Source: an uncultured Flavobacterium sp.
GTDB taxonomy: Bacteria > Bacteroidota > Bacteroidia > Flavobacteriales > Flavobacteriaceae
Assembly (NCBI RefSeq): GCF_951805225.1
Contig: NZ_OX638201.1
Span: 5,890,001-5,954,000 of the forward strand
Reading direction: 5' to 3'
Length of the DNA: 64,000 nucleotides
In this document: positions 1 to 8,111 of the stretch, piece by piece
Layout: each line of letters opens with the position of its first letter
How positions within the stretch are numbered: position 1 is the first letter of the stretch
Notes under the pieces: generated by a model
The model's input: the letters and a program-made list of their open reading frames with translations, nothing else
What the model was told of the DNA's origin: nothing
Database searches by the model: none
Translations under genes and position numbers: made by a program

Positions 1-1854
1 CAAATACCTGCATCTCAAGCAGGAGTTGGTGTTTATATGTTTATGAATTACCCACAACGAATGCGTCTGCAAGGAATATTAGACAGTATTTCGCAAAGCA
101 AAAATGAGGCAGGAACTATAGCGCAAAAGGTAGGAGACTTTTATGCATCAGGTATGGATACTGTAACGATTGACAAACGCGGTTATACACCTATCAAACC
201 ATTACTTGCCAAAATTGATGCAATCAACGATTTACCATCCTTAATGAATTTTGTAGCTAATGAAGTAAAAGTGAACAATTCTTCGATTATAGGTTTTGGA
301 GTCTCGCCCGATGAAAAAAACAGTAGTATGAACATTGCGCAAATTTATCAAACTGGTATTGGTTTGCCTGACAGAGATTATTACTTCAAATCAGATTCAT
401 CAACTGTTGCCATTCAGAAATCGTACAAAAAATACCTTGCTACATTATTTCAGCAAATAGGCAGCGATGCTAAAGAAGCTGAAAAGAATGCTAATTTGGT
501 TTACGATATTGATAAACAACTTGCTGTTTCGCATAAGACAAAAGTTGAACTTAGAGATGTGCAGGCAAATTACAATAAATTGGCTGTGACAACTCTTGCA
601 AAAAGAAATCCGAATATAAACTGGAATACTTTCTTAAATAATTTAGGTGCCAAAACCGATTCTATTAATGTAGGTCAACCTGCTTATTATGATGCGCTGA
701 ATAAACTTTTAAAAACCATTCCTATCAATAATTGGAAAATTTATTTGAAAGCAAATTCTCTGGAAAGATATGCAGATGACTTAAGTAAGCCTTTTGCCGA
801 TGCTTCATTTGAGTATACCAAAGTACTTTCTGGTCAGGCTGTTCAAAAATCACGTGGCGAAAAAATGGCTAATGTCCTTGATACTTATTTAGGTGATGCG
901 TTGGGTGAATTGTATGTGAAAAAATATTTTTCAGAAGATGCCAAAAAACGTATGTTAACTCTCGTGAATAATCTTCAAAAAGCCTATGCCAAAAGAATTG
1001 ACAAATTAGAATGGATGAGTCAAATTACGAAACAAAAGGCAAAAGAAAAATTGGCAGCAATGACTAAGAAAATAGGATATCCGGATAAATGGAGAGACTA
1101 TAGCAATGTAAATGTAGCCAGAAATACCTATTTTGAGAATATGGTTTCGGCTTCAAAAGATGCATATCAATTTCAATTGGCAAAATTGGGCAAACCAGTC
1201 GATAAATCAGAATGGTTTACTACAGTTCCAACCGTTACGGCATATAATAATCCTACGGCAAATGAAATTGTTTTTCCTGCAGGTATTTTGCAACCTCCAT
1301 ATTTTGATAATAATGCAGATGATGCACTTAATTACGGAGGTATCGGAATGGTTATAGGTCACGAAATAACCCATACTTTTGACGATCAAGGTGCTCAATA
1401 TGACAAAGATGGTAACCTAAAAAACTGGTGGACAAAAGAAGATTATGCGCAGTTTAAGTCTAGAATACAACAGGTTATCAATTTGTACAGTACATATACT
1501 GTTTTAGGCGATTTACACATAAATGGCGCAATGACAGTTGGCGAAAATACGGCAGATATTGCTGGATTAGCAGTTGCTTATGATGCTTTTAAAATGACCG
1601 AACAAGGAAAAGGAAACGTAAAAATTGACGGTTATACTCCGGATCAACGCTTCTTTATTTCTTTAGCCAAAATATGGCGAGTAAAAATGAAAGACGAATT
1701 CCTGCGTTTGTGGATTAATAATAATCCGCATTCTCCACCAAACTGGCGTGTTAATGGTCCTCTAATGAATACGACACCTTTTTACGATGCATTTAATCTA
1801 AAACCCGGAGATAAAATGTTTTTACCGAAGAAAGACAGAATAACAATTTGGTAA
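1..1854 (+). CDS. M13 family metallopeptidase (neprilysin/PepO-like), 5' end outside window
   Basis: This is a zinc endopeptidase of the M13 (neprilysin, endothelin-converting enzyme, PepO) family, expected to cut peptides in the periplasm or at the cell surface. The reading frame is already open at base 1, so the true start and any signal peptide lie upstream; the first ATG at 37 is internal. Visible family marks are the substrate-strand motif NEIVFPAG, the zinc motif HEITH with the first His at bases 1360-1362, and the downstream ENTADIAGL block, which supplies the third ligand (Glu) and an Asp that orients the first His. About 618 residues are in the window against roughly 670-690 for the family, so only the N-terminus is missing. 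A strong terminator follows at once. The family call is very secure; the substrate is unknown. Confidence 0.95.
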   Translation, partial: QIPASQAGVGVYMFMNYPQRMRLQGILDSISQSKNEAGTIAQKVGDFYASGMDTVTIDKRGYTPIKPLLAKIDAINDLPSLMNFVANEVKVNNSSIIGFGVSPDEKNSSMNIAQIYQTGIGLPDRDYYFKSDSSTVAIQKSYKKYLATLFQQIGSDAKEAEKNANLVYDIDKQLAVSHKTKVELRDVQANYNKLAVTTLAKRNPNINWNTFLNNLGAKTDSINVGQPAYYDALNKLLKTIPINNWKIYLKANSLERYADDLSKPFADASFEYTKVLSGQAVQKSRGEKMANVLDTYLGDALGELYVKKYFSEDAKKRMLTLVNNLQKAYAKRIDKLEWMSQITKQKAKEKLAAMTKKIGYPDKWRDYSNVNVARNTYFENMVSASKDAYQFQLAKLGKPVDKSEWFTTVPTVTAYNNPTANEIVFPAGILQPPYFDNNADDALNYGGIGMVIGHEITHTFDDQGAQYDKDGNLKNWWTKEDYAQFKSRIQQVINLYSTYTVLGDLHINGAMTVGENTADIAGLAVAYDAFKMTEQGKGNVKIDGYTPDQRFFISLAKIWRVKMKDEFLRLWINNNPHSPPNWRVNGPLMNTTPFYDAFNLKPGDKMFLPKKDRITIW

Positions 1855-1878
1855 TTTCGCCCTTCGAAGTGTGACCAA

Positions 1879-1921
1879 AAAAACTGCGCAAATGTTCTGT
1901 GAGCTTTGCGCAGTTTTTTTT
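1879..1921 (+). terminator. Intrinsic terminator of the M13 peptidase gene
   Basis: A perfect 12-bp inverted repeat (aaactgcgcaaa at 1881-1892 with tttgcgcagttt at 1905-1916) has a 12-nt loop and ends in a run of T, 27 bases after the stop codon. The A-rich left side means it could also work for transcription coming from the right. Confidence 0.85.
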
Positions 1922-1975
1922 GGTTTCTTATAAATCTTAAAAAAGTATTCAAGTTTTTACATTTTAGCTTGAACT

Positions 1976-2009
1976 AAAAAAAGCTCCAGATTTCTCCGAA
2001 GCTTTTTTT
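1976..2009. repeat. Orphan copy of the tRNA-fMet terminator (left border of accessory region)
   Basis: This 34-bp hairpin with A7 and T7 flanks differs at one base from 10576-10609, which is the terminator directly downstream of the initiator tRNA gene. Here no tRNA is attached. It could now end the XRE gene on the minus strand, whose stop lies 67 bp away. The direct-repeat relation over exactly 8600 bp marks the limits of an accessory region. I infer it is the scar of an insertion or of a lost tRNA copy. Confidence 0.75.
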
Positions 2010-2076
2010 GATATTTTTTATAAATGAGTATTTCTTAATTTAATATTTCCACATATAAATAAGAATTATTCCGAAA

Positions 2077-2481
2077 TTATTTGGTGATTAATTTTTCAAT
2101 CCTTGCCATCATTTCATCTTTTTCTTTCAGCATACGCTCAAATAAAGCAATTTTTTCTTCGTGAAGTTTTTTTAATTCTTCAACAGAATTGAAGTTGAAT
2201 GTAGAATTAGGATTTCCAACACAAGCATTATCTCCAAAAGTATTCGAAATAACATTTATTGCCTGCTCCTCATCAAAGCTTTGAAAAGCTTCAACAGGAA
2301 TTCTTAATATTGCTGAGATTTGTTTAAGCAGATTCTCTTCAATTACATCTTTCTGCTCCAGCATTGAAATTTTCTTCTGATTCCAATCATTTCCCAAATC
2401 ATAAGCCAATGCTTCCTGCTTTATATTAAGCATTTCTCTGAAGCGTTTTACGTTTCTTCCCTGATGTATTTTCTGTTCCAT
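2077..2481 (-). CDS. XRE-family helix-turn-helix regulator with C-terminal coiled coil
   Basis: A 134-residue protein with an N-terminal Cro/C1-type helix-turn-helix in the first 65 residues, including the IKQEALAYDLG segment and the recognition-helix stretch NQKKISMLEQ. The last third (from VEELKKLHEEK onward) is a charged heptad-like helix that probably dimerises. The ATG at 2481 is chosen over the upstream TTG at 2493. It stands alone between the M13 peptidase and the accessory array, just inside the left border repeat. Stand-alone XRE proteins of this size are common in flavobacterial accessory DNA; the target is unknown. It may act on its own promoter or on a gene now lost from the element. 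Confidence 0.85.
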   Translation of the reverse strand: MEQKIHQGRNVKRFREMLNIKQEALAYDLGNDWNQKKISMLEQKDVIEENLLKQISAILRIPVEAFQSFDEEQAINVISNTFGDNACVGNPNSTFNFNSVEELKKLHEEKIALFERMLKEKDEMMARIEKLITK

Positions 2482-2602
2482 AATGAATATCAATTTTCTG
2501 TATGCTCAAAGATAAAGCCATTTGGCTTAAAAAAACTTGAATTTCAAAGATAAAAAAAATAGTCTTTTAATAATCTTTTTTCAGATGTTATGTCCGCTTT
2601 TG

Positions 2603-2760
2603 TTCCGCTCAGGAATGAATTTCTTTTGTGTGATACAAAATGAATAGATAAAGAATCAAAAATATAATAAACAAAAGAAGATTAAGATTTTTCTGAAGCT
2701 TTATTCCAGTAGCGGGAAGCATTAGTGTCTAATTATATTTATTGAGGATTATTATAATAT
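2603..2760. repeat. Decayed tRNA-fMet 3' flank with tRNA end core (internal junction C)
   Basis: This stretch matches 3933-4030 over about 90 bp (shared words include tgtgtgatacaaaatgaat-like and aacaaa runs) and ends in a degenerate copy of the tRNA-fMet terminator followed by tagcggga at 2710-2717, the last bases of the tRNA (complement). The approximately 40 bp after that core resembles the sequence after the same core at 8815. Shared sequence on both sides of the core is what junctions of related site-specific elements would leave. It occupies most of the 537-bp gene-free gap before 3019. Confidence 0.55.
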
Positions 2761-2852
2761 TATTGAATGTGCATCTTAAATTTTTCTCTTCTTTTTCTTT
2801 GCATAGCTACTTATAGAAAGTAAGAAAAGCATTTGTCAAATTGAAAGTTCTT

Positions 2853-2884
2853 TTGATTTTTATAATGAAAAAACTATATATTTG
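2853..2884 (+). promoter_or_regulatory. Candidate Bacteroidota promoter for the hydrolase gene
   Basis: TTG at 2853-2855 is followed after 21 bp by TATATTTG at 2877-2884, matching the TTG-N19-21-TAnnTTTG pattern of the Bacteroidota primary sigma factor. It would start a transcript near 2891 with a leader of about 128 nt before the ATG at 3019. Confidence 0.5.
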
Positions 2885-3018
2885 AAGATAAATAATGTGT
2901 AATACTTATCATATATATCTACCCTAATTTGGGTTATTTTGTGAGGTTTTGTCAAAATATAAATTAGTTGGCGTTAATTTAAATAGATGCCCCTTAAATT
3001 AAAATTATACAAAAATTT

Positions 3019-3912
3019 ATGATTAAAAAAATTGAAACTGAATCATTAGAGATTGGCTATAGAGAATACGGAAACACAAATGATATTCCAGTAATTCTTT
3101 TACATGGTTTTCCTTACGATATAAATGCCTATAATGAATCTTCGGATATTTTAAGCCAAAAGGGGTTTAGAGTATTAACACCATATTTGCGTGGCTTTGG
3201 ACAAACTACATTCAAAGACATTTCAACTATGCGTACAGGGCAACAAGCGGCAATAGCAAAAGATGTAATTGACTTTATGGATGCATTAAAAATCCAGAAA
3301 GCAATAATTGCAGGTTATGATTGGGGTGGAAGGACAGCTTGCATTGTTTCGGCGTTATGGCCGGAAAGAGTTTTAGGTTTGGTATCTGTTGGTGGTTACA
3401 CAATACAAAATATCCTTGGTAATGCAGAACCTTTACCGCCACATATGGAACAACTATATTGGTATCAATATTATTTTCATACCGAAAGAGGTAGGAAAGG
3501 TCTAACGAAATATCGAAAAGAATTATGTAAAATTTTATGGACCGAGTGGTCGCCTCTTTGGAAGTTTGAAGATGCTACGTTTGAAAAAACTGCTGAATCT
3601 TATGACAATCCAGATTTTATTGATGTTATAATTCACTCCTATAAACATAGATACGGAATTGAAGAAGGAGACAAGCAATATGATGATATTGAAAACCTTT
3701 TGGCAACCAGACCTGTAATTAAAGTTCCTACGATTGTTTTAGAGCCAGGAGATGATGGCTTTGTTAACTATTTTGGCTTTGACGATCACACTGAACATTT
3801 TAAAGGGAAATATTTACAAAGAATTGTGCATGGTGCAGGGCATAATTTACCACAAGAAACACCACAGGAATTTGCAAATGCAATTATTGAATTAAGCGAG
3901 TGGATTAAATAA
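3019..3912 (+). CDS. Alpha/beta hydrolase, epoxide hydrolase / haloalkane dehalogenase type
   Basis: A 297-residue cytoplasmic alpha/beta-hydrolase with the oxyanion segment LLHGFPYD near residue 28, a nucleophile elbow GYDWGG with Asp101 as the nucleophile, and a C-terminal catalytic His in HGAGHNLPQE (His275). An Asp nucleophile in G-x-D-W-G-G is typical of epoxide hydrolases and haloalkane dehalogenases rather than serine esterases. The acid is likely Asp or Glu in the LEPGDDG segment near residue 245. No signal peptide is visible. It is the first gene of the plus-strand accessory array, behind a 128-nt leader. The substrate cannot be read from sequence. Confidence 0.88.
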   Translation: MIKKIETESLEIGYREYGNTNDIPVILLHGFPYDINAYNESSDILSQKGFRVLTPYLRGFGQTTFKDISTMRTGQQAAIAKDVIDFMDALKIQKAIIAGYDWGGRTACIVSALWPERVLGLVSVGGYTIQNILGNAEPLPPHMEQLYWYQYYFHTERGRKGLTKYRKELCKILWTEWSPLWKFEDATFEKTAESYDNPDFIDVIIHSYKHRYGIEEGDKQYDDIENLLATRPVIKVPTIVLEPGDDGFVNYFGFDDHTEHFKGKYLQRIVHGAGHNLPQETPQEFANAIIELSEWIK

Positions 3913-3932
3913 TTTACCTGTTCTGGGAAGAT

Positions 3933-4030
3933 TTCCACCGCTCTCGCACGAATGCTTTCGTGTGATATAAAATGAATCAACAAAGATAAAACCATAACAA
4001 ACAAAAAAGCTTGAGATTTCTCTGGAGAAA
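3933..4030. repeat. Decayed tRNA-fMet flank copy between hydrolase and GIY-YIG genes
   Basis: About 98 bp resembling 2603-2700: the order is a ccgctc word, a tgtgtgata/aaatgaat block, an A-rich block with aacaaacaaaa, and a degenerate terminator hairpin (agcttgagatttctctgg). The tRNA end core is not retained here. It fills the gap between two genes and ends 8 bp before the next ATG, so the next gene either uses read-through transcription or a promoter in the hydrolase gene. Confidence 0.55.
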
Positions 4031-4038
4031 ATTGCAAT

Positions 4039-4512
4039 ATGGATAAATTAGAACAATTGAAGCCTTATCAGAAAGAAATGGATTCATTATTTCAAGAATT
4101 ATTTGAAGAATTTGAAATGTCTGATTTATTGAAAAGAAACGAATTGCCTACATATCGTGGCATTTATGTTTTCTACGAAAACAGAAAACCAATATATGTT
4201 GGACGCGCAAACAATATCCGCAAAAGAATTCAATGGCATACTAGGGAAAGTTCAGGAAGTGAAAGTGCGAGCTTTGCATTTAATCTTGCGAAAATGGAAT
4301 ATGCAAAGAATAGTGAAATAAAACAGCAAAGAAAACAATTAATGCAAATTGAGGAATTTATAGAAATTTTCAGAAAGCATAAATTGAATTTAGCAAGTAT
4401 AGAATTCAGATGTATTGCTGTAGAAAATGATATTTTGCAGACAATGTTTGAGCCCTACCTTGCTCTTAAATTGGGAACTTACCCAATAAATAATACGTTT
4501 GAAAACCATTGA
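4039..4512 (+). CDS. Stand-alone GIY-YIG nuclease-fold protein
   Basis: A 157-residue protein made of little more than one GIY-YIG domain. The pattern is present in order: GIYVFY at residues 41-46, IYVGR at 52-56, the basic helix NIRKRIQWH at 59-67, and a candidate metal-binding Glu at 138 in FEPYLALKLG. The Tyr, Arg and Glu expected for phosphodiester cleavage are thus all there. Small free GIY-YIG proteins occur in repair, restriction and mobile contexts; nothing here says which DNA is cut. It sits alone between two repeat elements in the accessory array, with no partner methylase nearby. Confidence 0.85.
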   Translation: MDKLEQLKPYQKEMDSLFQELFEEFEMSDLLKRNELPTYRGIYVFYENRKPIYVGRANNIRKRIQWHTRESSGSESASFAFNLAKMEYAKNSEIKQQRKQLMQIEEFIEIFRKHKLNLASIEFRCIAVENDILQTMFEPYLALKLGTYPINNTFENH

Positions 4513-4523
4513 TAAAAAGTCAC

Positions 4524-4660
4524 TACTGCCAATAAAGTTAACTACAACGGATTTAGACAATTGACTTAATGGAAAGCTGGTTTTGTATTTAGTGTGATTT
4601 GGCAAAATCCGAAAATAGGGCTTAATTTGGAGTTGGTTTTGCATGTGGGAAATTATTAAT
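4524..4660. repeat. Array-spacer repeat, copy 1
   Basis: A structured intergenic repeat of about 137 bp. It shares with copies 2-4 the words caacggattt, gacttaatg, ggttttgtattt, tgatttggcaaaa and gcttaattt in the same order. ggattt at 4549-4554 can pair with aaatcc further right. The right arm is more decayed than in copy 2. It follows the GIY-YIG stop by 11 bp. Confidence 0.65.
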
Positions 4661-4740
4661 TAATCGAAAATTAGGCTTTCCTAATCCGCATCATCGCCAA
4701 GCGAGAGAACATTATCTGCTATTATAATAATAAGACAATT

Positions 4741-5670
4741 ATGGATCACATTGATAATAAATATAGAATTGAAAATGCTAAGAAATCACTATTAGGCGTG
4801 TCAATTGGAGATGCGTTTGGTGATAGTTTTTTTGGCGATTTAGATGAAATTTCAGAAAGTATTTATTTAAGGCAAATGCCTGAAACTAAATGGGAATTTA
4901 CTGATGACACAGTAATGTCTATTGCGATTTTTGAGGAATTAGAAAAAAATGGCGATATAGACCAAGAAAACTTACTTAAACAGTTTTGTATAAATCACGA
5001 TTTAGATACAAATAGAGGTTATGGTGCAACTTTGAGAAGGCTATTAAGAGAAGTTCAAAACGGTGAGAATTGGCATGAAGTATCAAAAAGAGCATTTGAC
5101 GGACAAGGTTCAATGGGAAATGGAGCAGCAATGAGAGTTTGTCCAATTGGTGCTTTTCATTTCGACAATTTTCAAAAAGTGAAAGAATTATCAATAAAAT
5201 CAGCCGAAATTACTCATTCAAATATTGAAGCAATTACAGGTGCTATTGCGATTGCAATTGGTACTGCATTGACAACTCAAATGAAATTTGATAGGAGTAT
5301 ATTAACACCAAATGATTTTATAGATAAAATTTTAAAAGAATTACCTGATAGTGATACAAAGTCAAAGATATCAAAAGCTAAAAGTGTATCCTATAATTAT
5401 CATATTGAAACTGTAAAAAGTATTTTAGGTAACGGTATAAATATGACCGCACAAGATACAGTACCTTTTGCGATTTGGTGTACTGCACATAATCTACAAA
5501 ATTTTGAAGAAGGACTTTGGAAAGCAGTATCTATTTTAGGTGATAGAGATACTATTTGTGCAATGGTAGGTGGAATGTCTATAATGTCATCAGATGATTT
5601 AAATATTCCTTATTCTTGGATAAATTCGGTAGAAAGTATTGACAAAAGTGTATTTAGAAGAAATGAATAA
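4741..5670 (+). CDS. ADP-ribosylglycohydrolase (DraG/ARH family)
   Basis: A 309-residue cytoplasmic enzyme of the DraG/ARH fold, which removes ADP-ribose from proteins or other acceptors with a two-Mg centre. Metal-binding signatures are visible: GDAFGD at 23-28, the acidic TDDT at 54-57, a central GNGAAMRV loop and GDRDT at 267-271 near the C-terminus. Length and motif order match the family, so it looks intact. The gene stands alone between array repeats, without an ADP-ribosyltransferase toxin beside it in this window; whether it reverses toxin-made ADP-ribosylation is only a guess. The family assignment is firm, the acceptor unknown. Confidence 0.93.
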   Translation: MDHIDNKYRIENAKKSLLGVSIGDAFGDSFFGDLDEISESIYLRQMPETKWEFTDDTVMSIAIFEELEKNGDIDQENLLKQFCINHDLDTNRGYGATLRRLLREVQNGENWHEVSKRAFDGQGSMGNGAAMRVCPIGAFHFDNFQKVKELSIKSAEITHSNIEAITGAIAIAIGTALTTQMKFDRSILTPNDFIDKILKELPDSDTKSKISKAKSVSYNYHIETVKSILGNGINMTAQDTVPFAIWCTAHNLQNFEEGLWKAVSILGDRDTICAMVGGMSIMSSDDLNIPYSWINSVESIDKSVFRRNE

Positions 5671-5713
5671 TCATTCGAATCAATGGATGGTAAAGCATTT
5701 GAAATAAAGTAAA

Positions 5714-5842
5714 ACTGCTCATAACAGCTACAACGGATTTGGGCAATTGACTTAATGTAAAAATGGTTTTGTATTTGGGATGATTTGGCAAAACCGAATA
5801 ATGGCTTAATTTAGTATCAGACTTGTTGTAGTGTCAGAACTT
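5714..5842. repeat. Array-spacer repeat, copy 2 (best preserved)
   Basis: About 129 bp. The ends CTACAAC (5728-5734) and GTTGTAG (5825-5831) are perfect inverted arms, so the single strand can fold over about 104 nt; an internal ggttttg/caaaacc pair adds a second arm. Words caacggattt, gacttaatg, gatttggcaaaa and ttaatttagtatcagac recur in the other copies. It lies between the ADP-ribosylglycohydrolase stop and the next lipoprotein start. Confidence 0.7.
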
Positions 5843-5862
5843 TATAAGCAAGAACAGACAAA

Positions 5863-6303
5863 ATGATGAAAATATATTCCATGCAAAAAATATTTATGAT
5901 TCTAATATTCGTGTTCTTTTATTCTTGTAAAGAAGAGGTTGATAAAAAATTAGAAGATAAAAACCTGATCACGAAAAATTTCGATTTCAAAAATGCCAAT
6001 GGATGGTGGAAATTGAAAAATGCAACATATAAACCAATTCGATTAATAAATGCAGGTTATGCAAATGATATAACGCTCCACTTAAATCTTGATGGGAATG
6101 CCGAAATTTTTAAAGATAATAATCTAGATTCATTAGTAGATTATCAGTGGAAACCGACTTCAAAAGGAATAAGTCTGGGAAGATTGTGTATTGTAGGTTC
6201 AAATTCACCAATTTATTTCCTAAGCAAGAAAAAAATGATGATGTCGTTTGACGAAAGGAAAATGGACACATTGTTATTTGAAAGATGTAAACCTTTAAAA
6301 TAA
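5863..6303 (+). CDS. Small lipoprotein, unknown function
   Basis: A protein of up to 146 residues with a lipoprotein signal: a hydrophobic stretch (IFMILIFVFF) ending in a lipobox with Cys22 (FFYSC). Translation could begin at 5863, 5866 or 5881; the last gives the most usual signal length. The mature part is a compact, beta-rich sequence with NGWWKLKN near the start, resembling lipocalin-like small lipoproteins of Bacteroidota, but I do not recognise a specific family. Aromatic and charged residues are evenly spread and there is no catalytic motif. It is flanked by array repeats on both sides. Confidence 0.7.
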   Translation: MMKIYSMQKIFMILIFVFFYSCKEEVDKKLEDKNLITKNFDFKNANGWWKLKNATYKPIRLINAGYANDITLHLNLDGNAEIFKDNNLDSLVDYQWKPTSKGISLGRLCIVGSNSPIYFLSKKKMMMSFDERKMDTLLFERCKPLK

Positions 6304-6307
6304 TAAA

Positions 6308-6400
6308 TGCCAGCCGATAATAGCTGTTTGGCTAGATTGGCATTTTGGCCTTAATTTAGTCCCAGACCTCTTGTAGTCCCAAGACGTTGACGATAATTTT
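6308..6400. repeat. Array-spacer repeat, copy 3
   Basis: About 93 bp. The right half (ggccttaatttagtcccag, then cttgtagt and gacgttgacgat) is clearly the same family as copies 2 and 4. The left half (gataatagctgtttggc) resembles copy 5 instead, so this copy joins the two subtypes. Confidence 0.6.
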
Positions 6401-6462
6401 AAAGATATTAAACTATGAATATAATAGGTTGTAAAGACACAGCGCTTGATAAACAGAGAATT

Positions 6463-6924
6463 ATGAGAAATATTTTTTTAATGCTTTTAACTTTTAATAT
6501 CGTCATTTCGTGTAGAAATAAACTTGATTCAAAAGTGGAAAATGCTGTAAATCTTTTGAGTCAGGAAAAATGTATAAATACTGTTTGGACTGAAGATAAT
6601 GATTCATATAAAAACTTAATTAAAGTTGCAACTGTCGAAGATTTGGTTTATTTGACTGATAGTGAAAATCCATACATTCGATATTATGCTTTTATTGGAT
6701 TAAAAGAGAAAAATTATCCAAAAATTAAGGAGATATATTTCAAACATAAGAATGATTTTGAAGCTATTAGTACTACAAATGGAGCTTGTCTAAACGGATC
6801 GGCTGAAATAAATGATTTAATGTTTTGGGCTCTCGATCCAAAATATTCAGACTGCAAATATGGTTTTACTCAAGATGAATATGATAAAATGGCTCAAGAA
6901 GAATACGATAAAAACACAAAATAA
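6463..6924 (+). CDS. Small lipoprotein with HEAT-like helical segment
   Basis: The ATG at 6463 is preferred over 6415 because it directly precedes a normal lipoprotein signal (MRNIFLMLLTFNIVISC, Cys17). The mature protein of about 136 residues has a HEAT-like pair of helices (VEDLVYLTDSENPYIRYYAF) and ends in a charged tail with two EYDK words. Similar short lipoproteins with one HEAT-like unit are frequent in Bacteroidota; the role is unknown. It is framed by array repeats 3 and 4 and is read in the same direction as its neighbours. Confidence 0.7.
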   Translation: MRNIFLMLLTFNIVISCRNKLDSKVENAVNLLSQEKCINTVWTEDNDSYKNLIKVATVEDLVYLTDSENPYIRYYAFIGLKEKNYPKIKEIYFKHKNDFEAISTTNGACLNGSAEINDLMFWALDPKYSDCKYGFTQDEYDKMAQEEYDKNTK

Positions 6925-6927
6925 ACC

Positions 6928-7022
6928 TGCATAAAACAGCTATCTATTGCAACGGATTTAGGCAAATCCGAAAATAGGGTTTAATTTAGTTCTAAACCCG
7001 CTGTAGTATCAGAATATTAGAC
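6928..7022. repeat. Array-spacer repeat, copy 4
   Basis: About 95 bp, shorter than copies 1 and 2. Two local hairpins are clear: cggattt/aaatccg and gggttt/aaaccc, followed by gctgtagtatcagaat, the family's right end. It begins 4 bp after the preceding stop codon. Confidence 0.65.
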
Positions 7023-7045
7023 AACATTGTAAAAAAGACACACGA

Positions 7046-7486
7046 ATGAAAATTTATCTTCCCTTAATTTTAGTATTATTTCTTTCCTGTAATAATAAAC
7101 AAAAACAGCTAGAGAAAGCACTTTTAGAAAAAGAAGGACCGGTTGAACTGGACTACTTTCATTTAACTGCCCAAAGTTCTGATAAAAGTTATGGCTTTAC
7201 TCAATCAAATCCAATTAAGGTTGGAGGTCATTTGGAAAGTATGGGGCCAAAAAATGAACGAAGATTTTTGAGTGCATTGAAAGGTCCAAATGGCGAAACA
7301 GTCAGATTTTATAGACAAGGAAGCTGTTGCCTTTTTGAAACTCCGAATGTAGAAGAAGGGCTCAAGGGTTCGCTTGACATCTATAAAGTATATTGGGAAG
7401 ATATAGCTGATACTCTAAAGATTTACATCAATATGTACGATAAAGACAGTTTGATGATTCCCTCAGGTTTAACTTCAAAAAAATGA
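7046..7486 (+). CDS. Lipoprotein of a Bacteroidota family, probably frameshifted near its C-terminus
   Basis: A 146-residue lipoprotein with a short signal and lipobox (LFLSC, Cys15). The core holds YGFTQSNPIKVGG, NERRFLSALKGPNGE and GSCCLFETP, blocks I associate with a conserved Bacteroidota lipoprotein family that databases sometimes mislabel as a 2-dehydro-3-deoxyphosphooctonate aldolase; no aldolase motif is visible. The reading frame stops right after an A7 run at 7477-7483. Removing one base there opens a further frame to 7568 that reads like protein (IFEFGIDQFMKYEII). The stop is therefore likely a frameshift, a sequencing error, or a slippage switch. The next gene starts 15 bp after that extended end. 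Confidence 0.7.
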   Translation: MKIYLPLILVLFLSCNNKQKQLEKALLEKEGPVELDYFHLTAQSSDKSYGFTQSNPIKVGGHLESMGPKNERRFLSALKGPNGETVRFYRQGSCCLFETPNVEEGLKGSLDIYKVYWEDIADTLKIYINMYDKDSLMIPSGLTSKK

Positions 7487-7582
7487 CATTTTTGAATTTG
7501 GAATTGACCAGTTTATGAAATATGAAATCATAAAAGATATTAGCCGACATAATATTGAACTCAAGTAACATAGAAAAAACGT

Positions 7583-8110
7583 ATGCATAATTTGGAAAGA
7601 CTTAATAAATTGGAATACATTTTTCTAAATTCAAATTCACAGAAAAATAAGATTTATGCTTTACGCCAACTTTTGCAAAATTATGTTGGAATTATTTCCA
7701 ACGACATCTTATTTAAAATGATTCCCTGCATTTGGGAAGGTGCTGATCCTCCAACTTTCAGATGGCGAATTGAATGGGAAATAAAAAGCAGAAAAGAAGA
7801 AGATGTACTAATGCGATTAATTAATTTATTTAAAACTGACAACCCTTACTATTGGTTTTTTGCTGCAGAAATGTTGTTTTACTTTCCAGATTATAGAATT
7901 GTCGAACCTCTAATTAAATTAATTGAATTTTCAGGCAATAATGTTGACAGATGGACAAAACGAACCGCCATGTTTGCATTGTCACACATAACTAAAGAAG
8001 AATTGGTCAAAATACCTTTAGACAAAATTTCAAATTTTGAAGTGGTGTCTATCATTAAAAATTTTGAAAAATATTTTGAACGAATACACGCTGAATATAA
8101 AAACAATTAA
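7583..8110 (+). CDS. HEAT-like helical-repeat protein, unknown function
   Basis: A 175-residue, mostly alpha-helical protein without signal peptide. Two HEAT-like units are visible (around ALRQLLQNYVG and FAAEMLFYFPDYRIVEPLIKLI), with a further helix pair after residue 130. Such small soluble helical-repeat proteins usually bind other proteins and are often immunity or adaptor proteins, but no partner is evident. It follows the frameshifted lipoprotein gene directly, with no array repeat between them, so the two may form one unit. Confidence 0.65.
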   Translation: MHNLERLNKLEYIFLNSNSQKNKIYALRQLLQNYVGIISNDILFKMIPCIWEGADPPTFRWRIEWEIKSRKEEDVLMRLINLFKTDNPYYWFFAAEMLFYFPDYRIVEPLIKLIEFSGNNVDRWTKRTAMFALSHITKEELVKIPLDKISNFEVVSIIKNFEKYFERIHAEYKNN

Positions 8111-8111
8111 C

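Noticed and set aside
7046..7486. Aldolase activity for the lipoprotein
   Set aside because: The database label I recall for this family is an enzyme name, but the protein is a short lipid-anchored product with no aldolase motif.
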